Assembly: GCF_021462225.1 (NCBI RefSeq)
Contig: NC_061811.1
Coordinates: 9,883,663 to 9,947,662 of the forward strand
DNA: 64,000 bases
Reading direction: 5' to 3'
Origin: Girardinichthys multiradiatus
Taxonomy: Eukaryota; Chordata; Actinopteri; Cyprinodontiformes; Goodeidae
Part shown: piece by piece, positions 43,282 to 56,026 of the stretch
Numbering within the stretch: the first letter of the stretch is position 1
Layout of the letters: every line of letters starts with the position of its first letter
Translations under genes and position numbers: made by a program
The notes under the pieces: model-generated
What the model was told of the DNA's origin: nothing
The model's database searches: none
Seen by the model: only the letters and a program-made list of their open reading frames with translations

Positions 43282-44183
43282 TATTGGTATTTTATATTCT
43301 TAAAATGGAACCCAAGGGCAAAATAAATGAGAAAAACAGCAATGGGCCTAAAATTGAGCCTTATGGAACTCCAGTTTTAATTTGAATGTAAGCTAAAGCT
43401 GGCTGGTTAAATATGCACCAAATCTACTTTAGAATAGCTCATTCAACACATGCAAATCTTCCTAGTCATTATAAGAAGACCTACAGTGTTCAGCTGCAGT
43501 GCACAAGTTCTCCGGCTAAAAGGAAATTAAACAAATTATTTAAAAATTCTTAAAGAGCAATTTTATTTATATATTCTTTCAAAGTTTACATAAATGCAAT
43601 TTTGTTTCAGGCAAATTTGGAAACAAATTTCTCAAAATATTTGGGGCACATTCACACTTAGTAATGGAGTTTCTTCAAATAGATTTTATTTAACTAAATA
43701 GAACATATCAGGTCCTCTGCAACCTGTGGTATAAAATAAAGCAGGAAAAAACACAATTTTGCCCTTGGAAAAAGAAATTAGGGCTTCTGTCTTAAGACTA
43801 AAATAGTAATTTTATATTGAAATAACTTCATTTTATTCATTTATTATTTATGATTTATATAAATATTTACATAAATTATCATTCAGAATTGTCATTCAAA
43901 AAACATATCAATTGCATCCTGCAAAATACCTTGAAATGCCAGACTTATTCTCCACTTGCCAAAAAGATAGTAGGGCTTCCATGTTGACACTAAAGGGGTA
44001 CTTGAAATAGTTTAATTCTATTCTACTATATTTTATGTATTAAAATAACTTTTCCATTAGAATATGCTTTAACAAATGGATTATTTTATTCATTGTAAAA
44101 AATGTGGTAAACATTAAAATTGTCAAAAAAATAATAATAATAATTAAACAGCAAAACCATTGAAAGGAAGCCACGATTTCAAT
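43282..44183. other. No recognised feature
   Basis: AT-rich unique DNA; short AAT run near 44130. Confidence 0.4.
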
Positions 44184-44188
44184 ATTCC

Positions 44189-44756
44189 TGTCACAGTGTG
44201 TGTTTTTTGGTTGGTATTTGTTTACGTTTAGTCAGGTGTTTTTTCTGTTCTAAGTATGGTTAAGTCTTGAGTCCTCGTTTCTGGTGTCTTATTTCTAGGT
44301 TCTGTTCTGTTTACTGTGTTAGTTGTGTTCCTAGATCTGTTATCTTCCTGTGTTCTGGTTCCTTTGGTTTGTTTACTGTTTGTCTTGTTGGGCTCCTCAT
44401 GTTCTCGTTATCCCTATCTGGTTCACCTGCCCCTCTGTCTTACCGCACACCTGTGTCTGTTTTCCCTGTCTACCTGCCCTATTGTTTCATGTCCACTTTG
44501 TCTGTATTTAAGCTCGTCTTTGTCCGGCACAGTGTTGTAATTCTTATTTAGTCTTGTTTGCCTGTCCTGGTTAAGCTTTGTTGAAGTTCTCAGTGATCCA
44601 GAAATCTAGATTTTTTCATGAACTGTGTTACCTGGATCTCCTGTAAGCCTGCACTGGCTCTTGTAAGTTGGCTCATCACATTAAATGACTGATCATCTCA
44701 CCTACTGTCTCAGCTCGCCCTGCACCTCTGGTCCACCATTATTTGAGACCATGACA
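44189..44756 (+). mobile_element. Solo LTR, 5-bp target duplication ATTCC
   Basis: 568 bp beginning TGTCACAGTG and ending CCATGACA, flanked by perfect ATTCC duplications (44184-44188 and 44757-44761). TATA-like TATTTAAGCTCG at about 44506 and CATTAAAT signal near 44680 fit an LTR with U3, R and U5. Apparent open frames inside are not coding. Confidence 0.9.
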
Positions 44757-44761
44757 ATTCC

Positions 44762-45870
44762 CTATTTTAACTAAAAGAGAAGAAAAGATCAGGCTCTTTG
44801 CAAAATGTGGTGTATGTTAAACTGGTATCTAATTAAGTTGAAATTAAGTTTTCACCATTAAATTACTTTTCAGTGATATTTTAAGACCTGATTTCGCTCT
44901 CCACAACATCTATGACCTGTTAGAACGTGGCTGGATGGTAAAAAACTTGGAAGCTTCCTTAAAGATTAGAAAGGCGGTCATGACACTGGTACACTCTTAG
45001 TATTCACCAAATATTTTTTCTTATGTTATTTTTCATGTATCTTGGAAATAGATATGAACTTTTTGATTTTTTTGTTGCGCCACATCATGTTTAAAGGCTG
45101 CTGAAACAGTCTCAATCAGGAGGTATTTAAAAATAATTGGTTATCCTACTGAAGACTGAATAAAGTGTAAATCCACTTAAGTACAAAAACAAAATTGATT
45201 TTAGTTTGCTGCTCAAAACAACCAACTCACATAAGGTCAAAGAGGACTGGAGTGTCTACAGGTCATCAGACGTGTCATATCTAACCCTCTCAGAGTTCCA
45301 ATGTCAAATTCATTAGGCTGACGTGTTGACGTCCACATCTGACAGATACTGATCCTGTTTTCATCCCAACAGCTTCACAGTTTCTCTACCTTCACCACAA
45401 GGACAGCAGACATGTCTCTTGTGTGCGCTTTCTAGCCTCTTTCAGCCCAAACTGTAACCTCATCTGTGCTGATAACAATCCAGCGTCTCCCTGGAGGAAA
45501 TGACCTGCTGACCTGATGAGACTGAGACCATTCTGAATTATTAATCTGAGGCTTTTCAGCAGCCGGACGCGGCAGACGTGTTGACAGATGGCATTCTGCC
45601 TTTCACAGCAGAGTTCAGGTTGTCTCATCAGTCTTCCTTATGGTTACAGGACTCCAAACATAGACACTTTGAAGAGACAGCTGAATCATAAATGATTTCA
45701 CACAAAAGGTTTAACAGCAACATTTAGAACAGAGAAAGCAGATTCTTCTTTTTAACAACATAAACTGATTATTAAAGAGTAAAACTGTGAAAATGAACAA
45801 TATAATTTGCTTTTCCATGTTTGCAACCCAGTGGCACTCGCAAAACATTACCAGCCAAAAAAGGGATATA
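44762..45870. other. Host DNA, with a complex block at 45230-45660
   Basis: No gene recognised. 45230-45660 is more complex and CpG-retaining than its surroundings, with GACGTGTTGAC near 45320 and ACGTGTTGACAG near 45578. Possible regulatory element; no coding frame is convincing. Confidence 0.35.
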
Positions 45871-47483
45871 CAGGTTCTTTAAAAAATTGTAATTCTACTT
45901 AGACCGTTTCACATTTTGTTATAGTACAGACACAAAATTCAATGTATTTTATTTAAATGTCAGATAACAGACCAACACAAAGTAGTGTATAATTTAGCAG
46001 TGGAAGGAAAATGTCAAATGGTTTTTAGATTTTTGATAATGATAATATTTTCAGAATCTGGAAACGGTGGCTTACGTTTGAAATGAGCCCCCTTTACTCT
46101 AATACCCCTACATAAAAGTGCAACATATTTCCTACAGATGTTGACTAATAGCACTTACTAATTGAGGATTAATAAATAAGTATTCTGTAAGTTTTCTGTA
46201 GATTTTCTGTGAACATCACAGAAAAATATGAAACAAAGAAAACAGGTCAGGGATAAAGCTGCCTAGAAGTTTAAAACTAACCCACATGAAGTGGTTGGCT
46301 GGGCTAGGAGTGCACCTAAGAGAAGCTGCCAAGAGACCCATGGTAGCTCTGGAGGGTGTTGCAGATCGCACACCTGCCTGTAGTCTCTCTCATCAGGCTG
46401 CCAGTGAAACTGTGAGACAAACAGTCTTCGCCTGATGCTCATCCTTCCCACCCAGTGGATACAACCAAGAAACTCTTCCTGAGTGGCTTTTGACTACCTT
46501 TGTTTAGAATCTTGTTCATGTTTTTTGCCTTATCTTTTTTGAGTTCATAGTTTGTACTCTTTGTGCCTCCCAGGTTCAAGTCTCCTATTTGGCTCCACAC
46601 CTCTTTCCGATTTAACATTACACAGTTATCTCCAGCAGCTCCTCCGTCTTCAGGCGTTCCTGCCTGCCTGTTCCCCGATGCCCTCTGTTCAGCCTCTAGC
46701 AGGATCTCAAGCCTCTGCCTGTCTGTTTTAATCAGAGACTCTACCGGAAACAGAATCACTACAGAAGAACCCTCTCACAAAAATTTATAAGATTCTTCAT
46801 CTTGCCTTCCCCCTCAATTTAATTATTGTTCCTGTCCTCCAGACAGTGGTGAACCGAATTTCCAAAGCCTGTGTAACCTCTTGATTCTTCATTGTTTTTC
46901 TGTAAATAAACCTTTTTATTTGCCAGACATTCTGGGTTTTGGTTTTATTCTACATGTCGGTCAAGAAACTTTACTGAAACATGACAATAACTAGAAATAA
47001 AGGCCAATCCTGGAAGAAAACCTGTTGGAGGCCCCAAAGGACTTATTACTTACAGCATCACCTCCCAGCATTACTGCAACCCTAAAAGCAGAACCACAAT
47101 GGGATGGCCCAAAGGCCAGACCTAAATCTACCTAAAAACCTGTGGCTTTTAACAAATAGCCATCATTAAATCTGACTGAGTTTAAGTTACTTTGGAAACA
47201 TTAATTATAAAATAATTTAGAACCAATGGAAACACACTTGAAGGACTTGCAGCTGTAATCGCAGTAAAAAAAAGTGGCTCTACACAGTATTATCTCATGG
47301 GGGCCTAATGCGAATACATGGCACATTTTCAGATTTTGATTAGTAAAAACTTTTATTCCACTTCAGTTATGCACTTCTCTGAGTTGGTCTGTCAGATAAA
47401 ACCTGACAGAATATGTAGTGTGTAAAGTTTGTGGATCTAATGTGAAAAACTTTTAGAGGTATGAATAATTTTGCAAGGTACTG
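45871..47483 (+). mobile_element. Old Tc1-like element, split by an LTR-like insert
   Basis: Left end TACAGGTTCTTTAAAAAATTG, right end TTTTGCAAGGTACTG. Subterminal blocks AGACCAACACAAAGTAGTG (45971) and TCTGAGTTGGTCTG (47378) are the inverted repeats. Transposase relics on the plus strand: R-E-A-A-K-R-P-M-V-A-L-E at about 46320, and N-P-type sequence near 47125. No continuous frame. An LTR-like unit (about 46439-46986) sits between the two halves. Confidence 0.8.
46439..46986 (+). mobile_element. LTR-like repeat inside the Tc1 relic
   Basis: Ends AAACATGACA at 46986 after an AATAAACC signal (46904) and a TCTGGGTTTTGG block, like the other LTRs of the window. The 5' end is not sharp and no target duplication was found. 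Confidence 0.5.
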
Positions 47484-49894
47484 TTTGGGTCCCACCAATA
47501 AATTATGTACTCCTACTCCTCTCAGTAGAATATGCTTGGAAAACATTCAAAGGGAGGCACTCAGAAAGCATCTTGATGAGATGAACCATTTCAGCTAACT
47601 TCTTTCGATGTAAAGAAACAGCAGTTCAATTCCAACAGAGAGGTAATGGAGCCCACTTTAGCTGAAGGTTAGAAAGTTAAATGGAGCTTCAACCGTCAGC
47701 TCACCTTTGTCATGATCGTTAGGTGTTTGAGTTTGGGATTTCTGTAGATGTCTGTTTCTTTCCTTATAAGTTCTGCAACGTTTCTTCTCCGTGTTTCTCT
47801 CCATCTTCTCCTGGTCATTGCTCTTCTCTTCATCAGTTCCCCCAGCCTTCGTGATCTCAGCTGTTTCTCATACTCACCTATACTCACATCTGCTCTACAT
47901 GCCTTTTCTCCTCACTTCCCACTGCTCCCTCTATAGCTGCCTGGGTCTCCCCTCTCATTTGTCTCAAAGTTGGATTTCATTGGACATATGACTCTGCAAA
48001 TTCTACTTAGATCACCTTGATTTTTTTTTCTGTAACATTTCTTGATTACAGTCATGGAAGGTAAACTTTATGTTTGCTTGATGAGTTGCAGTAAACATAA
48101 GCAGATCCGGCTACAGGTTTGGACCTAAATACAGGTTAACTTAAATGCAACAGAAAATCATTTTGTATGTGCATATACCCTTAACGATACTTGAAAATCA
48201 ATATAAAACAAGCTTGAAAGATATTTTGTGCCAATTAGCTAAAATCCATCCCAAGGTGCAGGATTCCGGTTTGAGCCAGTGGAGTGACATAGCTTGCCAG
48301 ATTGCTGCTGTGAGTTCAGGATTTCAATATTTTGATGCTGAGATTTGCTTTTGGTTTATTTCCTCCCCTTCCTCTTGGTTTTCCCTCTGCTCTGCATCCT
48401 CCTGCTCCTCCTCCTCCTCCTCTGTGAGCCGGTTGCCTCCGAGTTCCAGTAAAATAAGGTGCACAGAAGAAAGTGCGCTCACAGAGGAAGCAGAGCTCTG
48501 CAGCGGGGAGATTTATCTCTGAGTGTTTTCAGGAAAAGTAACAAGGAATCACTGAATCTACCAACTGAAATGTCAACACTGAATATGATCAATACCAGGG
48601 CTCAGGTTTGTGCTCGGTGTTTGTGTTTCTCCCATCCCTGTTTTTACTCATATCATGTCAGCCTCCTGCATGCTGTAAGAGCTTCACTAACTAATTAAAC
48701 ATGGATGAAACTCATGGGAATGATGTACAGCATCACTCTGCTCCAGCATTCTGCCGATTGCTCTGATTGGCCTGGTGGGAGACAGTTCAGTTAGAAGATG
48801 TGTGTACATTATTTCCCTGATCAGGCCCTGCATCATTACCTAGAATGCATTTGCATGTTCCGCTTCCTTAGCCCCAGACTGACAAAAATCTCACTCATCA
48901 CTCTGATCATTAGGACATATTTGGTCCTTGGAGTTGCTGGAGGAATCTCAATAACTGATGTCAGAATCACTCTTTTGAAGGTCTGAAGACTTCCTGGAAA
49001 TGTTGTCTGGTGACAGATCAAAGCTTGTTGACAACATGGATGACTCCTAGGTAATGATATGAGGCAGATTCTTCAGATATGTTTAGGTGACACTGAAAAC
49101 TAAGATGAAAACAAAGAAATGGGTCAATAAAATGAGTGAAAAATGAAATGGAGGAAGGGTGAGAAGTTGCATAATGCTGCCTTAAATTGTATCTCCACGA
49201 ACAAAGCTATAAGGAATGTCCTAACACATTTATATTCTTTTTTTAGTCTTTGTGTCAATGTCATAATAGTACTTTGTTTCTGTCAAAGGGATGAAGAAAT
49301 TTTTACTTTTGCTTAAATACCTCTAAAAAACTGCTTTCAGTGTGGAGGAAGATTTCTAACAGGGCATGATGAAGCTGCTAACCTATCTCCAAGGCAGGGA
49401 ATTGATGTGAGCAGACATTTCTGCAGACAGAACTGTAAGCTGATTCTTAAGGTTTCATCTCCAGAATGAAGAGGCGGGACGTCAGTGTAGTGAAATGTGT
49501 TTTTAGGTGATCACAGACAATATACACAGTTGATCCTGCCCACAACCAATAGCAGATAGACGCAGAACCTTCTCACAGTTGCTATGTCGCCATAAAGATA
49601 AGCTTTGTCAATGCTGCAAATCTGAATATACGTTGGCAGGGTAGCACACCAGACAGGTCAAGGTTAAAGTTGTACAGAGCCTTAAAGCAGATTTATTACA
49701 TAAAACAATAGCCAAAGCATTGAACATCTCGCAGAGCTCTGTTCTTTCTATCTTTCACAAAAAATAAAAAGTGTTTGGCAGAGCTGCAAACCTACCAAGA
49801 CGCAGCATTGTACGCCTAGTCATAGGACGAGCAAGAAGAGCATGAATCACAGCATCTCCCTGTGCTTTTCTTCATCATGGACAGGTAAGCCTTC
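47484..49894. other. No firm feature; possible truncated LTR at about 47708-48055
   Basis: TTTGTCATGATCG at 47706 begins a pyrimidine-rich stretch like the LTR starts of this window, but no 3' end follows. A CTC-rich run lies at about 48398-48422. Otherwise unique DNA. Confidence 0.35.
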
Positions 49895-50262
49895 AGAATT
49901 GATGGGAAGATGGAAGGAGCTAAATACAAGACAATCCAAAAAGAAAAACTTTAGCTGGCTTAAAAAAACTTGAGACGGAAGAGGGTGTGGAGAGTGTAGG
50001 GTTTAGAGTGGCTAAGTCCATAACCAGATCTAAATCCAATTAAAACTCTGCAGAAAAACCCAAAAAATGGCTCTTCATTGATGCTTTAGATGTAACAACC
50101 GCTACATGTCCAAAGCTGGTAGAGACAGACACAAAAATACTTGCAGATGTAAGTACAAAGAAAAGTGGATTTATGAAATATTGACTAAAGGGGGTTAAAC
50201 AACAATCCATGGCACACTTTTTGAGAAAATAAGGAAATCTGATTTCTTCCTGTCAACTATGT
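49895..50262 (+). pseudogene. Tc1-like transposase relic
   Basis: C-terminal half of the family at 45.9 kb: GAGCTAAATACAAGACAATC (49918), AGATCTAAATCCAATTAA (50026, P-D-L-N-P-I), CAAAGCTGGTAGAGACA (50111), then the element's 3' flank GGCACACTTTTTGAG. Decayed. Confidence 0.75.
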
Positions 50263-51263
50263 GATCAAGTGGACTGAAATGAGACAAACCCCAGCGTGCA
50301 TGAGTCTTAGAGTCTGGATGTGAGTTTGTCTTTTGGATCTGGACTTATGTTTTCACTGACCTTATGTTTCCACTGACCTCTCCAATTCTACAAATTCAAA
50401 AATAGCTTCAAGACATTTTGTTTTTGTAGTTGGTTTATATGCTGCACAAGAAGCTCAGAATGTAAACCAGTGCAGTCCCACAAACCTTGGAGCCTTAAAA
50501 AAGCTAAATTCTTCTTTAAACATTAAATGTAAGACATTCAAAAACCAAGCATCAACAGACTGTACATGTTTTGTGTTCATTTTTACACCAATCTTTTCCT
50601 TCAATTACCTTGTTCCTTTCAGTGTCACTCACATTTTACAGCCTAACTGCAGAATGTGAGCCCTTCCTCTGGCTGTAGGAGGCAAATGTTACAGGATCAG
50701 CACCTATTTCCTCCTCATCTCATTTAACTTATTAAACAGAAGCACGGTTGGGGCGTAATTCAGCCAGAAATAATGAATCCATTCTCTCTAATGACATTGA
50801 TTTGATTTGGCCTCACCTGAATGCCTCGCCCTCAGCTCCGTTCCCCTTCTGAGTTGTATTCAAATGATCCACACATGCACAGAGAGGTCCCATCCAGTAG
50901 GAAGGTATGCAGCTCCAGGTGAGATTAGATGTGACTGCATGATAATGGAGGCACAAATGCAATGACAGCCGCATTCACGCTACGCAAAGGTCACGGCCCA
51001 GCCAAATTCTTAATCAGCTGGAAATGTCAGAGAGCTAACCTTGGGTCCAAATAAGGGCGTCTAGGACAACATCAGCATGCAGATGAGTAAGCAGGGAAGG
51101 AGGAATCAGCAGCTGAGCTTCTTCTGCAAACATGAGATGACTAACAGTAAGCTTCACACCATCGCTGAGCCAGAAATATTAACTTGCATATTTATTAATC
51201 TCACACCGTACAATATTTGTTTTATATTATTATATAATATAAAACAATATACTATATTAAGAA
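50263..51263. other. Host DNA, with a complex block at 50720-51050
   Basis: No gene recognised. 50720-51050 has high complexity, GATAATGGAGG and AATGAATCC-type homeobox cores, and a CpG-containing stretch near 50970. It is a candidate regulatory element only. Confidence 0.35.
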
Positions 51264-51273
51264 TAGTTCATTT

Positions 51274-51633
51274 CAGTCAGTCATTTTCTACCACTTATTC
51301 CATAGTGGGTCGCAGGGAAGCTGGTGCCTATCTCCAGCAGTCTATGGGCAAGAGGCAGGGTACACCCTGGACAAGTTGCCATTCCATCGCAGGGCAACAC
51401 ACAAACAACCATGCACACACTCATTCATTCACCTAAGGGCAATTTAGAGAGACCAATTAACCTAACAGGTATGTCTTTGGACTGTGGGAGGAAGCTGGAG
51501 TACCTGGTGAGAACCCATGCATGCACGGGGAGAACATGCAAACTCCATGCAGAAAGACCCCCAGACAGGAATCGAACCCAGGACCTTCTTCCTGCAAGGC
51601 AACAGTGCTACCAATTGCGCCACCGTGCAGCCC
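51274..51633 (-). mobile_element. tRNA-derived SINE, copy 2
   Basis: Inverted copy of the repeat at 8861-9211 and better preserved: A box TGGCGCAATTGG and a perfect B box GGTTCGATTCC (51568-51578, minus strand), then the same body and a TGACTGA tail at the left. Flanked by TAGTTCATTT (51264-51273) and TAGTTTATTT (51634-51643), a 10-bp duplication with one mismatch. Confidence 0.9.
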
Positions 51634-51643
51634 TAGTTTATTT

Positions 51644-53494
51644 TTGAGTGTGAAAAATAAAACTCTTCATTAAAATTCCTACAAATAGGGCAAATGTTAT
51701 AAGCATGTCTTTAAAGTTTATTGGTGTATTTCGAATAGCATTTTATAACTAAATGTGTCCTAGAACAGGGTTTTGTAAATTTTCATGTGTATATAAACAA
51801 CAATAGCTTAGTGTACAACTTCAGCCTCATAGTATTTTTCATTGAGAGTAATTCATAGGGAAATAAATCACCTTTGCAAGGTGAAGGCATTCAACACTCA
51901 GCTGTCTTCCAGTTAAACCATATCAGAATCTCAACAGAACGTATGACAGCTACGTTAAGTCGATGAGATCAATGTTTAATAACTATATGAAGCCACAAAA
52001 CTTTACACTCATAAAGTCAATGACATCTGACTCAATAAGTTCCTTTCATCTCACAATGTGATGAAATCAACGTATGGTTGATGCTATTGTCTTTAACCTA
52101 TGTCCTGAACCACACGAGGAATCACACATGTCAATTCCTCACATTTCTACTTTATTGTCATTTCTGAATTAGAGGATTAACGTTAATGTTTTTGGGATGT
52201 GGACATAATTTTTACTTTATTAAACTGGAAGCCAAAATCTGTCCTCCAGAACTGACTGGCCAGGCATTAAAATAAAGTAGTTCAGACATTAGAAGAGATG
52301 TTTGTCACATTATGTTATCACAGTTTTTCATTATCTTTAAACTTTCCCCTCCAGTGGTCGTCTCAGATTTTGGCATTTTATTGCCCTGTGGAATATGTTT
52401 CTGTAAAGGCTCATTACTCTGATGAACTTAGTGTTCCTGCCTTAGATTTACATATTTGTTGCTTTGTAGTTATGCAAAGTTATCTGATTATTACTTAGTT
52501 ATGACATGTGTTACCATTAAATGTTGTTACTAGTTTACGTTGTATTTACTTCATTTGATTCAGTTTGCCACTTCATTATACCAAAATATTTGTTTAATAT
52601 AACGTTGTAAATACACAATATTAGTTTATTTTGTAGTTACATTATGCATTTCATCATTACTTATTAAAACCATTTATTACTTTTGAATTACTTCATCATA
52701 CTCACATGATATTTCTTCCATGTTACTTTGTAGTTACATATGATGACATATTACTGTTACTTTCACTACTACATACATTCTTTTTAATCTTGTATTTGCT
52801 ACTTTGTATTCATGTCATATTACCTGTTTGTTTTCTTTCTAATTATAATATTCACTTAGAACTTCTTACATGATGTTAAGTATTTATTTATATTTCATGT
52901 TTATTCCTATGAAATAAAGGCTCTTATTCATGTGGTAATTCTAATTAAACAGTATTACGTTTTTAGATTAATCTATTTTTAAATCTTTTTTAATGGTTTA
53001 GCTCACTTTCACATCTTTTTATGAAGCTTTAGAGTAAAGCATAAGCTGCATATGAAAAAGGTAGCAGAATTGTTTTTAAAGAAAGCGCCATAAAAATTAC
53101 AAATTACCAAATTAGTTTATTAAAGTGTGGATTTTTTTCTATGTCAACTGGATTTCATGCAAATTTATTCAGTTTCATCATCTCTTTGAATTTTTGTCTT
53201 TTGATGTGTGATAGTGAAACTCCCAAAGTTACATCAATGTAATGAGACTGATGTTTGAAGATTAATGGGATTAAATATCCAAACATTGAACTTGTGATTT
53301 CCAAAAGCACTTTTCCACTCAGGCATTGCGAGATGTCAGGTTGTGCATTTAATGCCGGTGCATATTTGGTGTGTGTTTACAAAATGTTGGTAGAGACCCT
53401 CCTGTGGATTGTGGTGCCACACTGTGATGATGTGGTCTGACTGCTGCTCTGTTGGAAACACACACAGTGGTTTATAAGCCCTGAAAGCCTCCAA

Positions 53495-53500
<6 letters not shown>
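51644..53500. other. No recognised feature; very AT-rich
   Basis: Long AT-rich stretch (notably 52500-53200). No gene or element recognised. Confidence 0.45.

Positions 53501-53559
<59 letters not shown>
53501..53559 (+). repeat. Microsatellite (AC)n
   Basis: Uninterrupted AC dinucleotides, about 29 units, preceded by a short AT run. Confidence 0.98.
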
Positions 53560-53561
<2 letters not shown>

Positions 53562-54204
53562 GGCGGTTCTCAATTACTGTCTTTTTTTTTTTTGCAGGGA
53601 CCCATGCTGTTTCTGAGATCGGATAAACGGATGGGTAACAGTACCAAAGCTTTTACAGATGCTCTGCCTCCCACACCTGGGATGATTTTACATATTAAAT
53701 ATATTCATGAGACTACCCCCCATGAGGCAGCAAGATGCTAAACATACAGCTGCTTCAGCTAAATCCTGGACATTAGAGGTAGTTGAATTCAAAATCATCA
53801 TTTGTGGCATTTTATGGTAATGTACTTTGTGATAGCAAAGTAAACCATAGATACCACTCACTGTTGACAAAAGATTTTTTAAATATTCATGAAATTCAAC
53901 AGTGAGCACAATAATCTGTGCATGCTTCACTTACAAGAGCAGCACTGATACCCCCTCGCTGATACAGCGTCTCTATAACACACACATACACTAAAGTGGA
54001 ATTAGAACCACGAGATTAAGGAAATTTATCCAATTGAACTTTAGATTTGAACTGCAGATAAAAAGTTAGACCTCAGAGCAACAGAACACAGTTTCAGTCG
54101 GCAGCTGATCAGATAATAATCAGGCAGAAATACAGAGATAAGCAGTGAGTCCATTAAGAGAAGAGACATCATTGCAGGAAATATAACAGAACTGCACAAT
54201 ATGG
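53560..54204. other. No recognised feature
   Basis: Unique DNA with a T10+ tract at about 53582. No gene seen. Confidence 0.4.
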
Positions 54205-54360
54205 GTATACAGCATCTTATATTTAAAATGAAGATGACGAAGAAGATAGTCTACATAGCTGCTTCTCTCAGAACCACATGACTACTAAGAACAATCTCCT
54301 TTGGACAGATGAGACCAAGTACAGATGTTTGGCCATGATGCACATCGCCTTGGTTGAAGG
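54205..54360 (+). pseudogene. Tc1-like transposase fragment
   Basis: GACAGATGAGACCAAGTACAG at 54304 encodes T-D-E-T-K-Y, the first catalytic aspartate, and GGCCATGATGCACATCGC follows. Same family as 2.35 and 57-58.6 kb. Cut off by the LINE that starts at about 54376. Confidence 0.65.
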
Positions 54361-54375
54361 AAACCTTGACTAGTT

Positions 54376-55495
54376 TCTTGAGAAAATAGTTGCTAATCAA
54401 ATGTGTGAGCATTTACACAGCAATGACCTGTTTGAAGAGTTTTAGTCAGGCTTCAGAGCTCATCATAGCACTGAAATAGCTCTGCTGAAAGTCACTAATG
54501 ATATTCTTAAGGCCTCAGATAATGGACTTGTGTCTGTTCTTGTCCTCTTAGATCTCAGTGCTGCATTTGAGACAGTCGATCACAATATTCTCTTAAAAAG
54601 GCTGGAATATGCTGTAGGGATCAGGGGAACAGCGCTAGGCTGGTTTAAATCTTATTTGTCTAACAGATTCCAGTTTGTTCATGTAAATGATAAATCATCT
54701 TTAAACTCCAGGGTTAATTGTGGAGTACCACAGGGTTCAGTACTTGGGCCAATTCTCTTTACTGTATATATGCTTCCAATAGGTAAAATTATCAGGCAGC
54801 ATAGGATAAATTTTCACTGTTACACTGATGATACTCAACTTTACTTATCCATGAATCCTGATGAGCCCAACCAGTTAGATAGACTACAAGCATGTCTTGA
54901 AGACATAAAAACTTGGATGACTTCAAATTTTCTGCTTCTAAATTCAGACAAGACAGAAGTTGTTGTCTTTGGACCGGAGTCTTTAAAAAAAGAAACTGCT
55001 TAGTCAATCACTTAACCTAGATGGCATTAAATTGACCTCCGGTAGTAAAGTAAAAAACCTTGGTGTTATTTTTGACCAGGATATGTTATTTAAATCCCAT
55101 ATTAAACAGGTTTCTAGGATTTCTTTCTTTCACCTCCGGAACATTGCCAAAATTAGAAATATCCTGTCCAGGAGTGACACTGAAAAACTAGTCCATGCAT
55201 TTGTTACTTCAAGGCTGGACTATTGTAATTCTTTACTATCAGGATGTCCACAAAATGCAGTTAAAAGCCTTCAGCTGATTCAAAATGCTGCAGCAAGAGT
55301 TCTGATGAAAATGAAAAAGAGAGATCATATTTCTCCTATTTTACCTTCCCCTCATTGGCTCCCTGTTAAATCCAGAATAGAATTTAAAATTCTCCTCCTC
55401 ACATATAAAGCCCTTAATGATTTAGCTCCATCATACATCAGAGATCCTTTAGTTATCAGGCTCTTCTCCTGTGGAACCAGCTCCCAGTTTTAGTC
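54376..55495 (+). pseudogene. LINE reverse transcriptase, one stop and one frameshift
   Basis: RT motif A L-D-L-S-A-A-F-E-T-V-D-H (about 54550), C-G-V-P-Q-G-S-V-L-G-P (54720), Y-T-D-D-T-Q-L (54822) and L-L-L-N-S-D-K-T-E-V form the palm. After a one-base insertion in the A-run near 54986 the C-terminal part continues in another frame (N-L-G-V-I-F-D, R-L-D-Y-C-N-S-L, P-H-W-L-P-V). A TAG at 54443-54445 replaces a CAG-type codon. The YXDD box is intact, so damage is light. Confidence 0.88.
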
Positions 55496-56026
55496 CGTGA
55501 GGCAGACACCCTGTCTACTTTTAAGGCTAGGCTTAAAACTTTCTTTTTTGATAAAGCTTTTTTGATAAAGCTTATAGAGTGGCTTAGGCTATCTTCCTTA
55601 TTTTTTACCTCCGCCTTCCTCCCTCCCTGTTGGATGGAGTAAGGGGGAGTCAGGTTTAGCCTAAACCGGCTCAGTTATGGTTGAGGTGCAAACACACCCT
55701 CCATTTCTGCTACCTGTATGACCCCCTCTCTTTTTCAATGGTTATAATCAGTCTGACAGAGGGAGGTATCCCAATCATTGTAGTTTTTAGTATAACAATG
55801 GCCATCAGTGGGCTCTAGATGGCCAAACTTTATCAGTTTATTATTTTACTCAGTGCCCCTACACGTGACCCGTTCCGGGGTGGCCGGGCTCTGGCACTCG
55901 GTGGCTTGGTCTGGCCTCCCCGGTAGCCCCGCGCCGTTCCGGACCCTTTGTGGGGTGCTTTGAGATGACATTGTTTTAAATAAGCGCTATATAAATAAAT
56001 AAACTGAAACTGAAACTATCTCTGTA
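54376..56026 (+). mobile_element. 5'-truncated L2/CR1-type LINE
   Basis: Starts inside the RT coding region and runs through the 3' UTR to a tail of ATAAATAAACTGAAACTGAAAC at about 55990-56026. 5' truncation is usual for LINE insertions. A GC-rich block (55865-55955) lies in the 3' UTR. Confidence 0.85.

Noticed and set aside
44267..44551. Two long overlapping open frames rich in S, L, V and P
   Set aside because: They lie wholly inside a solo LTR with perfect target duplications; the pyrimidine-rich U3 keeps frames open by composition.
48145..48522. 125-codon plus-strand frame with a serine run
   Set aside because: The serine tract comes from a CTC-rich microsatellite; the rest is unlike any protein I recognise.
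53336..53560. Minus-strand frame beginning with alternating C and V
   Set aside because: Translation of an (AC)n microsatellite.
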